Below, one piece after another: positions 53,925 to 63,075 of a DNA stretch of 64,000 bases. A program made the translations under genes and the position numbers. The notes beneath the pieces are model-generated. The model saw only the letters and a list, made by a program, of their open reading frames with translations. It had not been told where the DNA came from and did no database searches. The DNA is from Nocardia terpenica (GTDB taxonomy: Bacteria > Actinomycetota > Actinomycetes > Mycobacteriales > Mycobacteriaceae). The stretch is taken from assembly GCF_013186535.1 (NCBI RefSeq), contig NZ_JABMCZ010000001.1, positions 620,001 to 684,000 of the forward strand. Direction: 5' to 3'. Every line of letters begins with the position of its first letter. The stretch's first letter is position 1.

Positions 53925-54341
53925 GTGACCGACAAGCATCGCGGTAGCAGCACCAAGGGTGACCCCGACCACTTCGGCATGGTGATGCGCGGGGAGCGGG
54001 AAGCGCGCGGCTGGAGCCGCAAGACCCTGCACGATGAGCACGACGGCCCGTCCGAGATGACGCAGTACGGGGTCGAGATCGTCAGGAAGAAGCGTCCCAA
54101 GAAGCCCACGTACGACGGGTACGACCGCGCCTTCGGATGGCCTCCGGGTACAGCGGCAGGCATTTTCCACGGCGACCCGCCGCCGCGCAAGAATGAGCCG
54201 GCCACGGGGGGTGGCGAGGACGACGTCCGGCAGGCGATCGCCTTCCGGCTCTCCGGGTACTCCCCGGCCGAACTCGGTCAGGTGCTGGACCTGCTCAAGA
54301 TCGTGGAAGGGATGCGCAAGCCGACCCCGGAAGGAGATTGA
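53925..54341 (+). CDS. XRE-type regulator partnered with ImmA/IrrE
   Basis: A 138-aa protein. GMVMRGEREARGWSRKTLHD begins a lambda-repressor-like HTH, and the DGYDRAFGWPPGTAAGIF stretch completes the pattern of actinobacterial XRE proteins in this gene order. A C-terminal helix (SPAELGQVLDLLKIVEGM) may mediate partner contacts. It starts with GTG at 53925. Its stop overlaps the TTG start of the metallopeptidase gene, so the pair is translated together. Confidence 0.7.
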   Translation: MTDKHRGSSTKGDPDHFGMVMRGEREARGWSRKTLHDEHDGPSEMTQYGVEIVRKKRPKKPTYDGYDRAFGWPPGTAAGIFHGDPPPRKNEPATGGGEDDVRQAIAFRLSGYSPAELGQVLDLLKIVEGMRKPTPEGD

Positions 54342-54862
54342 CCACGTACCCGTCATTGGTCGATACGCCACCGCTCTGGTTGCCGGTGCGGTACATGATC
54401 CTGCGTCGGCGCGTAATCCGGCTGCTTCGTCGCCTGCAAGTCGAGCCGTCGGACGGTGTCCCCGCCATTGTCGCCGCACTGACACGGCGCGTCGGCCCGA
54501 TCACCGTCAAACCGCACCCCCTCGTCGTCCCCGGCTCCCTGGCCATCACGGTGCATGACCCCGACCTGGGCGTGGTGATCTTCGTGCAGGAGACGACGAC
54601 GCCCGAGCACCAAGCCCACCTGCTGCTCCACGAGCTGGCCCACGTAATCCTCGGCACCACCGAGGACGCTGCGGTGGTGACGGGCGGTGACCAACACGAC
54701 CGCAGCGGCCACTACACCGAGCCCGCGGAGCGCGACGCGGAATTCGTCGCCCGGCTCATCTCGACGCGGATCGACCTGAGCACCGGCGCACAACTTCCCG
54801 CCCAGGCCGACGAACGCGCCGAGCGACTCGCGCGGACGTTGCAAGAGCGGATCGGCTGGTGA
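54338..54862 (+). CDS. ImmA/IrrE-family metallopeptidase
   Basis: A 174-aa protein with the zinc motif HELAH (H98, E99, H102) in LLLHELAHVILG. A downstream acidic residue is in the helix ERDAEFVARLIS, which supplies the third ligand in the family. ImmA/IrrE enzymes cleave partner XRE repressors to switch on mobile or stress genes. The upstream XRE gene is the obvious target. TTG start. Confidence 0.85.
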   Translation: MTTYPSLVDTPPLWLPVRYMILRRRVIRLLRRLQVEPSDGVPAIVAALTRRVGPITVKPHPLVVPGSLAITVHDPDLGVVIFVQETTTPEHQAHLLLHELAHVILGTTEDAAVVTGGDQHDRSGHYTEPAERDAEFVARLISTRIDLSTGAQLPAQADERAERLARTLQERIGW

Positions 54863-54868
54863 CGCGCC

Positions 54869-56095
54869 ATGACCTACGACTCACCCTGGAATATGCCGCT
54901 ACGCATCGCGGTGACCGTGCTGATCGGGGTGTGGCGGTGCTGGCAGATGACCCACCGCAAACCAACCGCCGAGTCGCTGGCGATCACCGTGGCGATCCTG
55001 GCCGCCTGCGTGGCCGGGTGCCTCGAAACGCTGTCGGCCGCGCAGGCCCGCTCCGTCACCGGGCGCCCGTACATCACCGCGTCCCTGCAGACCTGGACCC
55101 TGATGATCATGCTCGTCGCGCTGTGCGTCTACTACGCGGCGGGTCACGCCACTCCTGCGGCCAGGAACCTGATCTACACGGTGGCCGGGATCGGCGCTGT
55201 GTCGGCGGTCGCGACCCTGGTGTCCGGCGTCACGGTGACGCCCGGCCGCGCGCTCTGGGATTTTGAGCATACCGACACGTTGACCTGGTATTTCACGAGT
55301 GCCCTGTTCTTCCCGGTCGCCACCTTCGCCGCCGGTCTGCTCGCCGCCCGCGCGGCACGCCGCGCCACCGGCGCGCTGCGGGTCGCGCTCGGGCTGGCCA
55401 CCACCGGCCTGTGGATACTCGCTCTGAACGGGCTGGTCATGCCGTTCGGGTTCTGGAGCGGCCACCGGGCCGCCAGTATCGGCATCGGGCCGCAGGATGC
55501 GTTGGCTGAACCGCTGAAAGCGATCGTCTTCGTCGGCTACATCGTCGGCGGCGTGGTCGTGGTGCTCAGTTGGGCCGCGGTGGCCGTCGCGCACCGCACG
55601 CGGCAACTGCGCGCGACGTGGATCGCCACACTCGATGCCCGCGCCATGCGCCGGTTGCGCGATGACCTCGGCACCATCGGGCCTTACCTGACATTTCCCC
55701 GCGCGGGCTGGACTCCGCTGCTGCTGCGACCGCATACCGCGCGCATGACCGCCCGCATCGAATGCCGCGACCGCCTGGTCACTTTCAGCCCGCGCCTGGC
55801 CGACGAGCTCGATCCCGCTGCCTATCAGGACCCCGACAGCGTCGCGGCGGCCCTGGTCCGTCTCCGCCGGGCGGGCGCCCTGTATCAGCCCGACAGCCAG
55901 GTCGCCGCGGCACCGATCCTCATCATCCCCGGAGCCGACGGCCGGGACCAGCTGATTCCCCTAGCCCGCAGTTACGCACGACAGAGCAGGCCCGACCGCT
56001 ACGCACGCAACGCAAGGAGATCAGCCCATGGTGACCATCATCGGTGGCGGTATCGCAGGATCGGCCCTCGCGGGCGCCTTCGCCCGGCGGGGTAA
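54869..56095 (+). CDS. MAB_1171c-type membrane protein (copy 1)
   Basis: A 408-aa protein with about seven membrane helices in the first 240 residues and a cytosolic C-terminal region (TPLLLRPHTARMTARIECRD). It resembles the MAB_1171c family, which typically follows XRE and ImmA/IrrE genes in actinobacteria. A paralogue lies at 60376. The last 22 residues overlap the monooxygenase gene and may be a read-through of a shorter ancestral end. Role unknown (transporter or sensor). Confidence 0.75.
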   Translation: MTYDSPWNMPLRIAVTVLIGVWRCWQMTHRKPTAESLAITVAILAACVAGCLETLSAAQARSVTGRPYITASLQTWTLMIMLVALCVYYAAGHATPAARNLIYTVAGIGAVSAVATLVSGVTVTPGRALWDFEHTDTLTWYFTSALFFPVATFAAGLLAARAARRATGALRVALGLATTGLWILALNGLVMPFGFWSGHRAASIGIGPQDALAEPLKAIVFVGYIVGGVVVVLSWAAVAVAHRTRQLRATWIATLDARAMRRLRDDLGTIGPYLTFPRAGWTPLLLRPHTARMTARIECRDRLVTFSPRLADELDPAAYQDPDSVAAALVRLRRAGALYQPDSQVAAAPILIIPGADGRDQLIPLARSYARQSRPDRYARNARRSAHGDHHRWRYRRIGPRGRLRPAG

Positions 56096-57113
56096 AGAAG
56101 ATGTCCGCCTCTACGAGCAACAAACCGACGTGACCGCGGGCGGCGCGTTCCTCGTGGTCGACGGGCGCGGTCACGCCGCGCTCACCGCCCTCGGCGTCGA
56201 CGAGGATCGCCTGCACGACGCCTCCTATCCCCTGAACGGCCTGCGGTCCATCAGCAGCGCGGGCGACCGCATCGAGGCCACCCCCGACCAGATCCGCGAG
56301 CGAGGCCACCGCTTCTGGCAGCGCCGTCGCCTGATGGCGATCCTGGCCGAGCACGTCGCCGATTCCGGGGTCGACACGCATTACGGCGCCCCCGTCACCG
56401 ACATCACCCTGGGCGTCACCGACGGCTGCCTCCTCCACCACGGCACCACGACTACCGCCGTCACCGACGACCTGATCATCGCCGCCGACGGCATCGATTC
56501 CGTGGTCCGCGCACGCCTCGAGCCCGCCCGTACCCCGGTCTACGCCGGCGAGGTGATGCTCTACGGCATGACCACCGGCCCGGTCGAGCTGCCCACCGAC
56601 CCGAGCACTCTGCACTTCTATCGTGAGGTCGACTCCCAGCTGTGCACCTTCGGCCACATCTGGCGACCCGACGAGCCGGCGGCCTGGTTCATGCGCTTCA
56701 CCCGCCCCGCCGCAGACCCCACAGACCTCGGTGTCCGCCCGATCGACGAATGGGCCGAGACTGTGCTCGCGGGCACACCGCACAATCAGAACCTCGCCCG
56801 GATCCTCGTCGAGAACACCAGCCAGGTGTACCTGGCCAACGCCCGCAACGTCCCCCTCACGGGCGCGGCAGAGCCTGAGCTGCCGGTCCTGCTCGTCGGC
56901 GACGCCGACCATGCCATCACCCCCGCCGCCGGAGTCGGCGCCCGCGATGCCCTCGAAGACGTGCACGCCGTCTACCAAGCCCACATATCCGGTGAATCTC
57001 CCGCCGCCGCCATGGCCCGCCGCCGCGCCCAGCTCATCGACAGCCGCAATATGGCGGTGGCGCAAGGCGTCACATCCGGGACAGGAGGACGCGACGGTGG
57101 CCGAGCAGAGTGA
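56028..57113 (+). CDS. FAD-dependent monooxygenase (copy 1)
   Basis: A 361-aa flavoprotein with dinucleotide-binding IIGGGIAGSALAGAF at the start and the second FAD motif GDADHAITPAAGVGARDALED (about 285). The mid-protein substrate domain contains IWRPDEPAAWFMRFTRP. It belongs to the PHBH-like hydroxylases. Substrate unknown. A decayed relative is found at 61513. Confidence 0.87.
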   Translation: MVTIIGGGIAGSALAGAFARRGKEDVRLYEQQTDVTAGGAFLVVDGRGHAALTALGVDEDRLHDASYPLNGLRSISSAGDRIEATPDQIRERGHRFWQRRRLMAILAEHVADSGVDTHYGAPVTDITLGVTDGCLLHHGTTTTAVTDDLIIAADGIDSVVRARLEPARTPVYAGEVMLYGMTTGPVELPTDPSTLHFYREVDSQLCTFGHIWRPDEPAAWFMRFTRPAADPTDLGVRPIDEWAETVLAGTPHNQNLARILVENTSQVYLANARNVPLTGAAEPELPVLLVGDADHAITPAAGVGARDALEDVHAVYQAHISGESPAAAMARRRAQLIDSRNMAVAQGVTSGTGGRDGGRAE

Positions 57114-58587
57114 GACGGTCACCGCGGTCACCGACGCAGGGCAGATCCGCGGCCGCGTGACAGCCGACGGAATCCTCAGTTTCCTGGGGGTTCCTTATGC
57201 AGAACCGCCTGTCGATCCCCGGCGTTTCGAGCCTCCCCGGCGCAGAAAGGCGTTCGAGACACCGTTCGAAGCGGGCGAGTACGGCCCGACAGCTCCGCAA
57301 CGCCGAAGGCAGGGGCCGCTCGCGGCGATCATGCCGAATGTCGTACGTCCCGGCGAGGACTTCCTGAACCTCAACATCTGGACGGGAGCCCTCGACGGCC
57401 GTCGGCCCGTCATGGTGTTCATCCACGGCGGCTGCTGGACGTGGGGGTCAGGGACCGATGACGGGTACAACGGGTCCCGCTTCGCCCGCGACGGCGTCGT
57501 CCTCGTCACCATCAACTACCGCCTCGGTTTTGATGGGGGGTTCGCGTGGTTCGGTGACGGAACACCCAATCTCGGCCTCCTCGACCAGATTTCAGCGCTC
57601 GAATGGGTGCGCGACAACATCGGCGCGTTCGGCGGCGACCCGCACGCTGTCACCGTGTTCGGTCAATCGGCCGGTGCTCTCAGCATCGGAGCCCTGCTCG
57701 CCATGCCCCGAGCGCGGGGGCTGTTCCAGCGAGCGATCATGCAGTCCGGAGCCACCTACCACGCCATCGGCCCCACCTCTGCCCGGCTGGTCGCACACCG
57801 TCTCGCCGCCGCCGTGGGCGTCCCGCCGTCGCGCGAGGCACTGTCGAAGGTTCCGCTCGACGAGCTTCTCGAAGCACAGGAACAAATCTCGGCGGACATG
57901 GCGAAGAATCCGAACACACGGCTGTGGGGCGACGCCGCGGCGAACGGGCTGGCATTCGAACCCATCATTGATGGCGACACCTTGCCTGTGCTGCCGATTC
58001 ACGCCCTCCAGCACGGTGATTCGGCTGATGTCGACCTCCTGGTCGGCACCAACACCGAAGAGACGATGATCGCCTTCGCCCCCTCGGGTGTCGACCACGT
58101 CCAGGCATCGATGCTTCATCCGATCGCGCGGCGAGCCGGTCTTCCCCCCATCCGGGCTCTTGAGGCGTACCGCGCCGAGCGCCCGGCCGGACGTCCGGTC
58201 GACCACGCCACCGCCATCCTCACCGATCAGACCTATCGAATCCCGGCCTTGCGCACCGCCGAAACCCACCCGCGCGCTTATGTCTACGAGTTCGCCTGGC
58301 GCTCACCGGGATTCGACGGCCAACTGGGGGCCTGTCACGGCGCCGAGCTTCCCTTCGTCTTCGACAACCTCGACAGCCCCGATTGGAAAACACTGGTAGG
58401 CGACGCACCGCCCCAGAAACTCGCCGACCGGATGCACGCCACCTGGATCCGATTCGCTCGCACCGGAGACCCGGGATGGGACCGCTACGACTCCGGCAAA
58501 CGAGTCGTCATGATCTTCGACGGCAACTCCAGAACGGTCTCCGATCCCCGAGGTATCACTCGCGCCGTGTGGTCCGGTCGGCAATGA
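57097..58587 (+). CDS. Type-B carboxylesterase
   Basis: A 496-aa serine esterase. The oxyanion HGG is in FIHGGCWTWG, the nucleophile in VFGQSAGALS (Ser about 192), an acid near VGTNTEETM and the histidine in ACHGAELPFVF. GTG at 57097 is preceded by AGGAGG. It overlaps the monooxygenase by 17 bases, so the two enzymes are probably used in one pathway (for example Baeyer-Villiger-like oxidation then ester cleavage), which is speculative. Confidence 0.88.
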   Translation: MAEQSETVTAVTDAGQIRGRVTADGILSFLGVPYAEPPVDPRRFEPPRRRKAFETPFEAGEYGPTAPQRRRQGPLAAIMPNVVRPGEDFLNLNIWTGALDGRRPVMVFIHGGCWTWGSGTDDGYNGSRFARDGVVLVTINYRLGFDGGFAWFGDGTPNLGLLDQISALEWVRDNIGAFGGDPHAVTVFGQSAGALSIGALLAMPRARGLFQRAIMQSGATYHAIGPTSARLVAHRLAAAVGVPPSREALSKVPLDELLEAQEQISADMAKNPNTRLWGDAAANGLAFEPIIDGDTLPVLPIHALQHGDSADVDLLVGTNTEETMIAFAPSGVDHVQASMLHPIARRAGLPPIRALEAYRAERPAGRPVDHATAILTDQTYRIPALRTAETHPRAYVYEFAWRSPGFDGQLGACHGAELPFVFDNLDSPDWKTLVGDAPPQKLADRMHATWIRFARTGDPGWDRYDSGKRVVMIFDGNSRTVSDPRGITRAVWSGRQ

Positions 58588-58657
58588 CGTAGCCGAGGAG
58601 ACAGCCGATCGTTTCCCCGACCATGCTGCCCGCAACATCACGTGAAGGAGGATAACC

Positions 58658-58939
58658 ATGTCCGACACAGTGACCGCCCAGCGGTACGTTGTCCGCTATC
58701 CGAACGTCGAAGCACTGCAGTTCGACGGCACCGACGAGTGCGCTCGCCAGCTGCAGCAATGGGGCGCGCCGGTCTGCCCGGACCCGCTACCCGATGGCGG
58801 CTGGATGCTCGAATGCACGGCGATCGGCGCCTACCGGCCGCAATCGCTCTACCACAACGTCTGGGTGATTCACTCCGAACTCGGCTGGGACATCTGCGAG
58901 CCGGAACAGTTCGAGCGCATGTACACGAGAGCGGGGTGA
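58658..58939 (+). CDS. Hypothetical 93-aa protein
   Basis: Begins MSDTVTAQRYVVRYPNVEAL and has a good ribosome-binding site (GAAGGAGG). It is rich in Trp and Cys and looks like a small alpha+beta domain of the kind encoded by actinophages and islands. No family assigned. It follows the esterase by 70 bp. Confidence 0.6.
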   Translation: MSDTVTAQRYVVRYPNVEALQFDGTDECARQLQQWGAPVCPDPLPDGGWMLECTAIGAYRPQSLYHNVWVIHSELGWDICEPEQFERMYTRAG

Positions 58940-59179
58940 GTACCTCGGACGGACGGGGCTGTGCACCATCGAAGTCGGCTCTGGCACAACGATTCAGGAC
59001 AGGTCGGATCCGATCCGATCACCACGTTGTCCACCACCGATCACGAAGTGTCTCAGTGGGATTGCCCGGCCCGATGGCCACGTGGTGGAGTTGAGCGATG
59101 TCGCCGGATGGACCAAGGATGAGTTGATCGCGCGCATCTTGGATATCCAGTTCCCGGCCCTGAAGACCGGACCCAGGCA
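58940..59179. other. Spacer with a possible gene fragment
   Basis: About 240 bp with no clear gene. A 38-codon plus-strand frame from 59082 to 59198 (VELSDVAGWTKDELIARILD) looks protein-like but lacks an N-terminus and overlaps the end of the opposite-strand monooxygenase. It may be the tail of a lost gene. Confidence 0.35.
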
Positions 59180-60190
59180 TCACAACTGCAACTCGTGAGC
59201 AGGTACCCGAGGCCGCGGTTGGCCAAGTTCGAACCGATAGGCAGCGAGGGCGAGGGGGCGGCGTTCGGCCGTGAACGCTTCGAGTCCGGCGGGGAGGTCG
59301 GCGGCCTGGCGGAGGCTGCGGGCGAGCACGATCGCGTCTTCGATCGCCGAGGTCGCTCCTCGGCCGGCTAAGGGTGACGCAGCGTGCGCGGCGTCGCCGA
59401 CCAGCACGATGCGGTCGGTGTGCCACGGCCCGTCGGGTGCGAGGTCATAGAGCGCGATCGGGGTGCTGACCTCGGAGGCGTCGATGAGGTCGCCGACCTC
59501 GGTGTCGCGCACCGACTCCAGCATCACCGCCACGTCCGGGATGTCATCGGGTGCCGCTGTGTTCTCCAGGATGGCCCAGAACGATCCCGCACGGACGTCG
59601 CCGACGTAACCGACCAACCCGGATGAGCGCGTCCAGAAGTGCAGTACCCCGGTAGGCAGCCCGGGTACGCACTTCGGATGATGGCAGTAACGGATGACTT
59701 CTCCGGTAAAGGCCAGCTGAGTGGCGTTCCCGATAGCCTCCCGCGTGGTCGACCGAGCCCCGTCGGCGCCGACGATGAGATCGGCGGTCAGGTCCTCGGC
59801 TCGTGCGGCGCACCCATACCGGCAGCGGACGCCTGCCTGGTCGAGCCGATCACGCAGGGCGGCAAGCAGATCGCGACGCCACACATGGGTACTCGGCCAC
59901 TGATGCGTGGGTTCGTAGCGCGAGTACTCGCCCCCCTGCCCCGTCCGAGTGTCGACATACGCCGCCCTGACCACCGGAAACCCGGCAGTACGGACACGGT
60001 CACCGACACCGAGTCGCTCCAGCACCGTCATCGCTGAGGGACCGAGAGTGAGCCAGCCCCGGACATCGGCCGATCGTGAGTCGGCCTCGTAGACCTCCAC
60101 CACTGCACCGACCTCGGCGAGCGCCAGCGCCGCACAGGCCCCAGCAATCCCGCCGCCGATGACGGCCACTCTCACCCCGGAGATTGTCAC
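59180..60190 (-). CDS. FAD-dependent monooxygenase (copy 2)
   Basis: A 336-aa PHBH-like flavoprotein with VAVIGGGIAGACAALALAEV at the start, the DG motif in LIVGADGARSTTRE and the GD motif in LVGDAAHAASPLAGRGATSA (about 270). It is on the opposite strand to its neighbours and divergent from the second MAB_1171c-type gene. It is not a simple copy of the 56028 enzyme; similarity is limited to the fold motifs. Confidence 0.87.
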   Translation of the reverse strand: MTISGVRVAVIGGGIAGACAALALAEVGAVVEVYEADSRSADVRGWLTLGPSAMTVLERLGVGDRVRTAGFPVVRAAYVDTRTGQGGEYSRYEPTHQWPSTHVWRRDLLAALRDRLDQAGVRCRYGCAARAEDLTADLIVGADGARSTTREAIGNATQLAFTGEVIRYCHHPKCVPGLPTGVLHFWTRSSGLVGYVGDVRAGSFWAILENTAAPDDIPDVAVMLESVRDTEVGDLIDASEVSTPIALYDLAPDGPWHTDRIVLVGDAAHAASPLAGRGATSAIEDAIVLARSLRQAADLPAGLEAFTAERRPLALAAYRFELGQPRPRVPAHELQL

Positions 60191-60375
60191 TAGATCAGGC
60201 TAGGAGACCCGGCTACCGAACTTGGCCGATATCACCGACTTCCTCTCTGCCAAGAGTGGTAGCCGACCTCCAACCGTCGAGTCGTGCAGTTGCCGAAAGC
60301 CCTGAGCGCACTTTCGAGCGGACTATGATGACACACCCCACGAAGAGTTGACGTCGCACGACACGACAGGATTCG

Positions 60376-61479
60376 GTGGTCATGAACGGCCTCACAATGG
60401 ACCAGTGGTGGTTCCGCTCCGGCGTTCTGGCGGTGGTCACTCTCTGGCGGGTATATCAGACAATCCGCCGCCCCTCGGTCACGTCGGCGCTGATCACGGT
60501 CGGAATCCTCGCGGTTGCAGCCAGTTTCGTCTTCGAAGCGCTGGGAAACTCGGAGAATCTCAAGGGCGGCCGGCCTTTCCTGCCCACCTCGATAGAAGTA
60601 CTGCTGCTGATGGTGGGCTGGCTCGCCCTCGGAGCGTATTACGCTCACGCCGACGCGAGCCGGGTGGCGTGGCGGATCGTCATGTTCCTCGTCGGATTGG
60701 CCTCGGTGAGCTTCCTTCTGATCGCCGTCATCGGATTCGTCATCCCCGCTGGGATAAACCTCTACAACTTCACCGTCGGCGAAGTGGTGCTGTACTACCT
60801 GGCGCAGCTGCTGATCTACCCGGGATTGAACGGGGCCGTCGGATATCTGGCCTACCGGCACACGCGCCGGTCGCGCGGTGCGTTGCGCGCCGCCTTGACA
60901 CTGACGACATTCAGCCTGTGGCTGCTGACGCCGATGCTGGTGGTCCGGTTCGTCGAAGTGTGGGACCGATATCGCGGAATTGCGGTACCGCGCTTCATCA
61001 TGCCGATGTGGCAGGGCATGTATTTCTGCGGCGCGACCCTTCTGTTCGTCAGCTTCATTGCGGTGGCAGCAGCACACCGCACCAAACAACTGGCCGACAT
61101 GTGGCGTGCGGTGCGCGACAACCGGAAGCTGCGGCGGCTTCTGCACGACCTGGAAGCGATCTCACCACCGCATTTCGCCTATCCCCAGACCGGCTGGACA
61201 CCCCTGCTGCTGAAGCCGCACACCGCGCGCATGACCGCCCGCATCGAATGCCGCGACCGTCTGGTCACCCTGAGCCCACACCTCGGCGCGGAACTGACGC
61301 CTCACGACTGCAATGAACCGGCCGCGGTCGCACGAGCGATCGCCATGCTTCACCGGAGCAGCGGACGACCGCCCGAAACCATGTCCACACAACCGATCGC
61401 GATCTTGACCGAGGAGTCACCCGAGAACGATTTACTGGTCAAACTCGCCGAAAGCTACTGCCGCCTCACAGAGAGGTAG
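60376..61479 (+). CDS. MAB_1171c-type membrane protein (copy 2)
   Basis: A 367-aa paralogue of the gene at 54869 with the same helix layout. The C-terminal block TPLLLKPHTARMTARIECRD is nearly the same at DNA level as in copy 1, including an identical stretch of more than 30 bases. It ends cleanly with AESYCRLTER. It starts with GTG at 60376 (ATG two codons later is possible). Confidence 0.75.
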   Translation: MVMNGLTMDQWWFRSGVLAVVTLWRVYQTIRRPSVTSALITVGILAVAASFVFEALGNSENLKGGRPFLPTSIEVLLLMVGWLALGAYYAHADASRVAWRIVMFLVGLASVSFLLIAVIGFVIPAGINLYNFTVGEVVLYYLAQLLIYPGLNGAVGYLAYRHTRRSRGALRAALTLTTFSLWLLTPMLVVRFVEVWDRYRGIAVPRFIMPMWQGMYFCGATLLFVSFIAVAAAHRTKQLADMWRAVRDNRKLRRLLHDLEAISPPHFAYPQTGWTPLLLKPHTARMTARIECRDRLVTLSPHLGAELTPHDCNEPAAVARAIAMLHRSSGRPPETMSTQPIAILTEESPENDLLVKLAESYCRLTER

Positions 61480-61512
61480 CGACGGGGCTCATCCTCGACG
61501 GACCGGACGACC

Positions 61513-61660
61513 GTGCCAGCCGCCTTCCAACAGTCGGGGTGCCTCTACATCTGGCGGCCCGGCGAGCTGGAGGCTTGGTACGTGCGGTTCACCCGCCCCT
61601 CCGCGGACCCAGGCAGCAGCGCCTGGAACGCGCTGCGATCGCTTGCGATCGGGTCCCGCC
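61513..61660 (+). pseudogene. Fragment of a FAD-dependent monooxygenase
   Basis: YIWRPGELEAWYVRFTRPSA matches the middle of the monooxygenase at 56028 (IWRPDEPAAWFMRFTRP). Only about 45 residues are recognisable; the rest is lost where the recombinase remnant begins. It shows that the membrane protein plus monooxygenase pair was duplicated and one copy was broken. Confidence 0.65.
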
Positions 61661-62551
61661 GTCAAGGCCAGCTCGCCGAACCCCGAAAACCGGCTCGTGG
61701 TGCGGCAATTGGAACGTGACTGGGAACATGTCAGAACAAACTCTCACTACGCAATGGCAACTGATCGAGGACCACGAACGCTCCCTGCGTCAGCGTCCCA
61801 CGCGGTTGTCGGCGGCCGAATTGGCCGTGATCGGTGCTGTCGCAGACGATATCCCGGCGCTGTGGTCGGCGCCGACAACCACCGTCGGCGACCGCAAGAA
61901 GCTGATCCGTGCCGCCATCGATAAGGTCACCGTCACCCCCGCGGGTGCCATGCACACCACCATCTGCTAGGCCGCGGCCACCACACCGACGCTGACCTGG
62001 TCCGCCCCGTCGCCCGCATTGACCAGCTGTCCTACTACCCAGCCCTGACCGAACTACTCGCCACGCTGGTCGGTGCAGGACTGGACAACAGCGTAGTCGC
62101 CGACCAGCTCGCAGCCGAGGGCTGGCGCACACCCCGGTTACACGACCGCTTCAACATCGGCGAGATTCAGCACCTGATCCGCCGCCTGGGCCTGCGGCCC
62201 GGCCTTGAGCACGACCGCACAAGCGATCGGGGACGTCTCGGCCTCGACCAATGGTGGCTCAGCGCCCTCGCCCGCGAAATCGGCACGCCCACAGTGACTC
62301 TCTACAACTGGGTGCGCCGCGGCTGGGCCACCGGCCGCCAGGACAGCCGCCCGCCCTACCGCTGGATCATCACCGCCGATCCGGCCGAGGTCGCACGTCT
62401 GCACGCCTTGCACCGGCTCCCACAACCGCCGCCCCTGGATCCCCGACAACCCCACAAACGCCAAAGCTCAACCACCACAAGGAGAACCAGCATCATGAGC
62501 AAATCCGATTACACAGATCGCATTGAGAACAACCCACCTCGACGGGGTTGA
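61661..62551 (+). pseudogene. C-terminal remnant of a large serine recombinase
   Basis: PENRLVVRQLERDWE, LWSAPTTTVGDRKKLIRAA, HHTDADLVRPVARIDQLSYY and a final YNWVRRGW HTH-like part are characteristic of large serine recombinases, but they occur in three different frames. One break combines a TAG in place of an expected Trp codon (near 61968) with a missing base. The N-terminal resolvase domain is absent. Confidence 0.7.
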
Positions 62552-62636
62552 GGTCCGGGCGTAGGCCCGTAGCTGGCCGACCGTGAACCAGTCCCGGTCG
62601 GCGACATAGCTGCGTATCCCGAGGCCAGGTGTGTAT

Positions 62637-63075
62637 TCAGGTTTGTCCCAGACCAGCATAACCTTGCTGCCGGTGAGCGTCGGCGAGCAAATCCCGGTAG
62701 TTGGTCCACGCGAAACTCTGTCTGGCCGAACGGCTTCGGTCGTAGCAGTGCGGCCGATAGATCAGCCGGGACCAGTCGCCGGGCCGATAGCAACACAGCG
62801 CGCTCTTTGACCTCGGCGTATCTGCGTGCATGGGCGACGCAAAGCTGGGCCGACGGCGCGGTCGCATGCAGCCCGCCCTCGCAGCCTTCGACACGGCAAT
62901 GCCAACCGTAGGTGGGGTGGTGCGGCGGAAACTCGACCGGTTCCGCCAACAGCCACTCCGGAAACTGCTGACTGACAATGTCGTAGCGGCCATCCGGGCT
63001 CAACCCCAGATACTCGGCCGCCGAGTCCGGAACCGACGTCAACGAGGTGCTCGCAGCGATGTCCGGCGTCGTCAC
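62637..63075 (-). pseudogene. Remnant of a Tn554-like second recombinase gene
   Basis: GTG at 63075 overlaps the stop of the preceding remnant, as in transposons with coupled recombinase genes. AEYLGLSPDGRYDIVSQQFP and WHCRVEGCEGG look like the N-terminal part of such proteins. The frame then shifts near 62760, after which WTNYRDLLADAHRQQGYA continues in another frame and stops at 62637. Truncated and frameshifted. Confidence 0.55.

Noticed and set aside
54899..55735. Minus-strand 278-codon frame over the MAB_1171c-type gene
   Set aside because: Charged, Gly/Arg-rich shadow; the plus strand encodes regular membrane helices.
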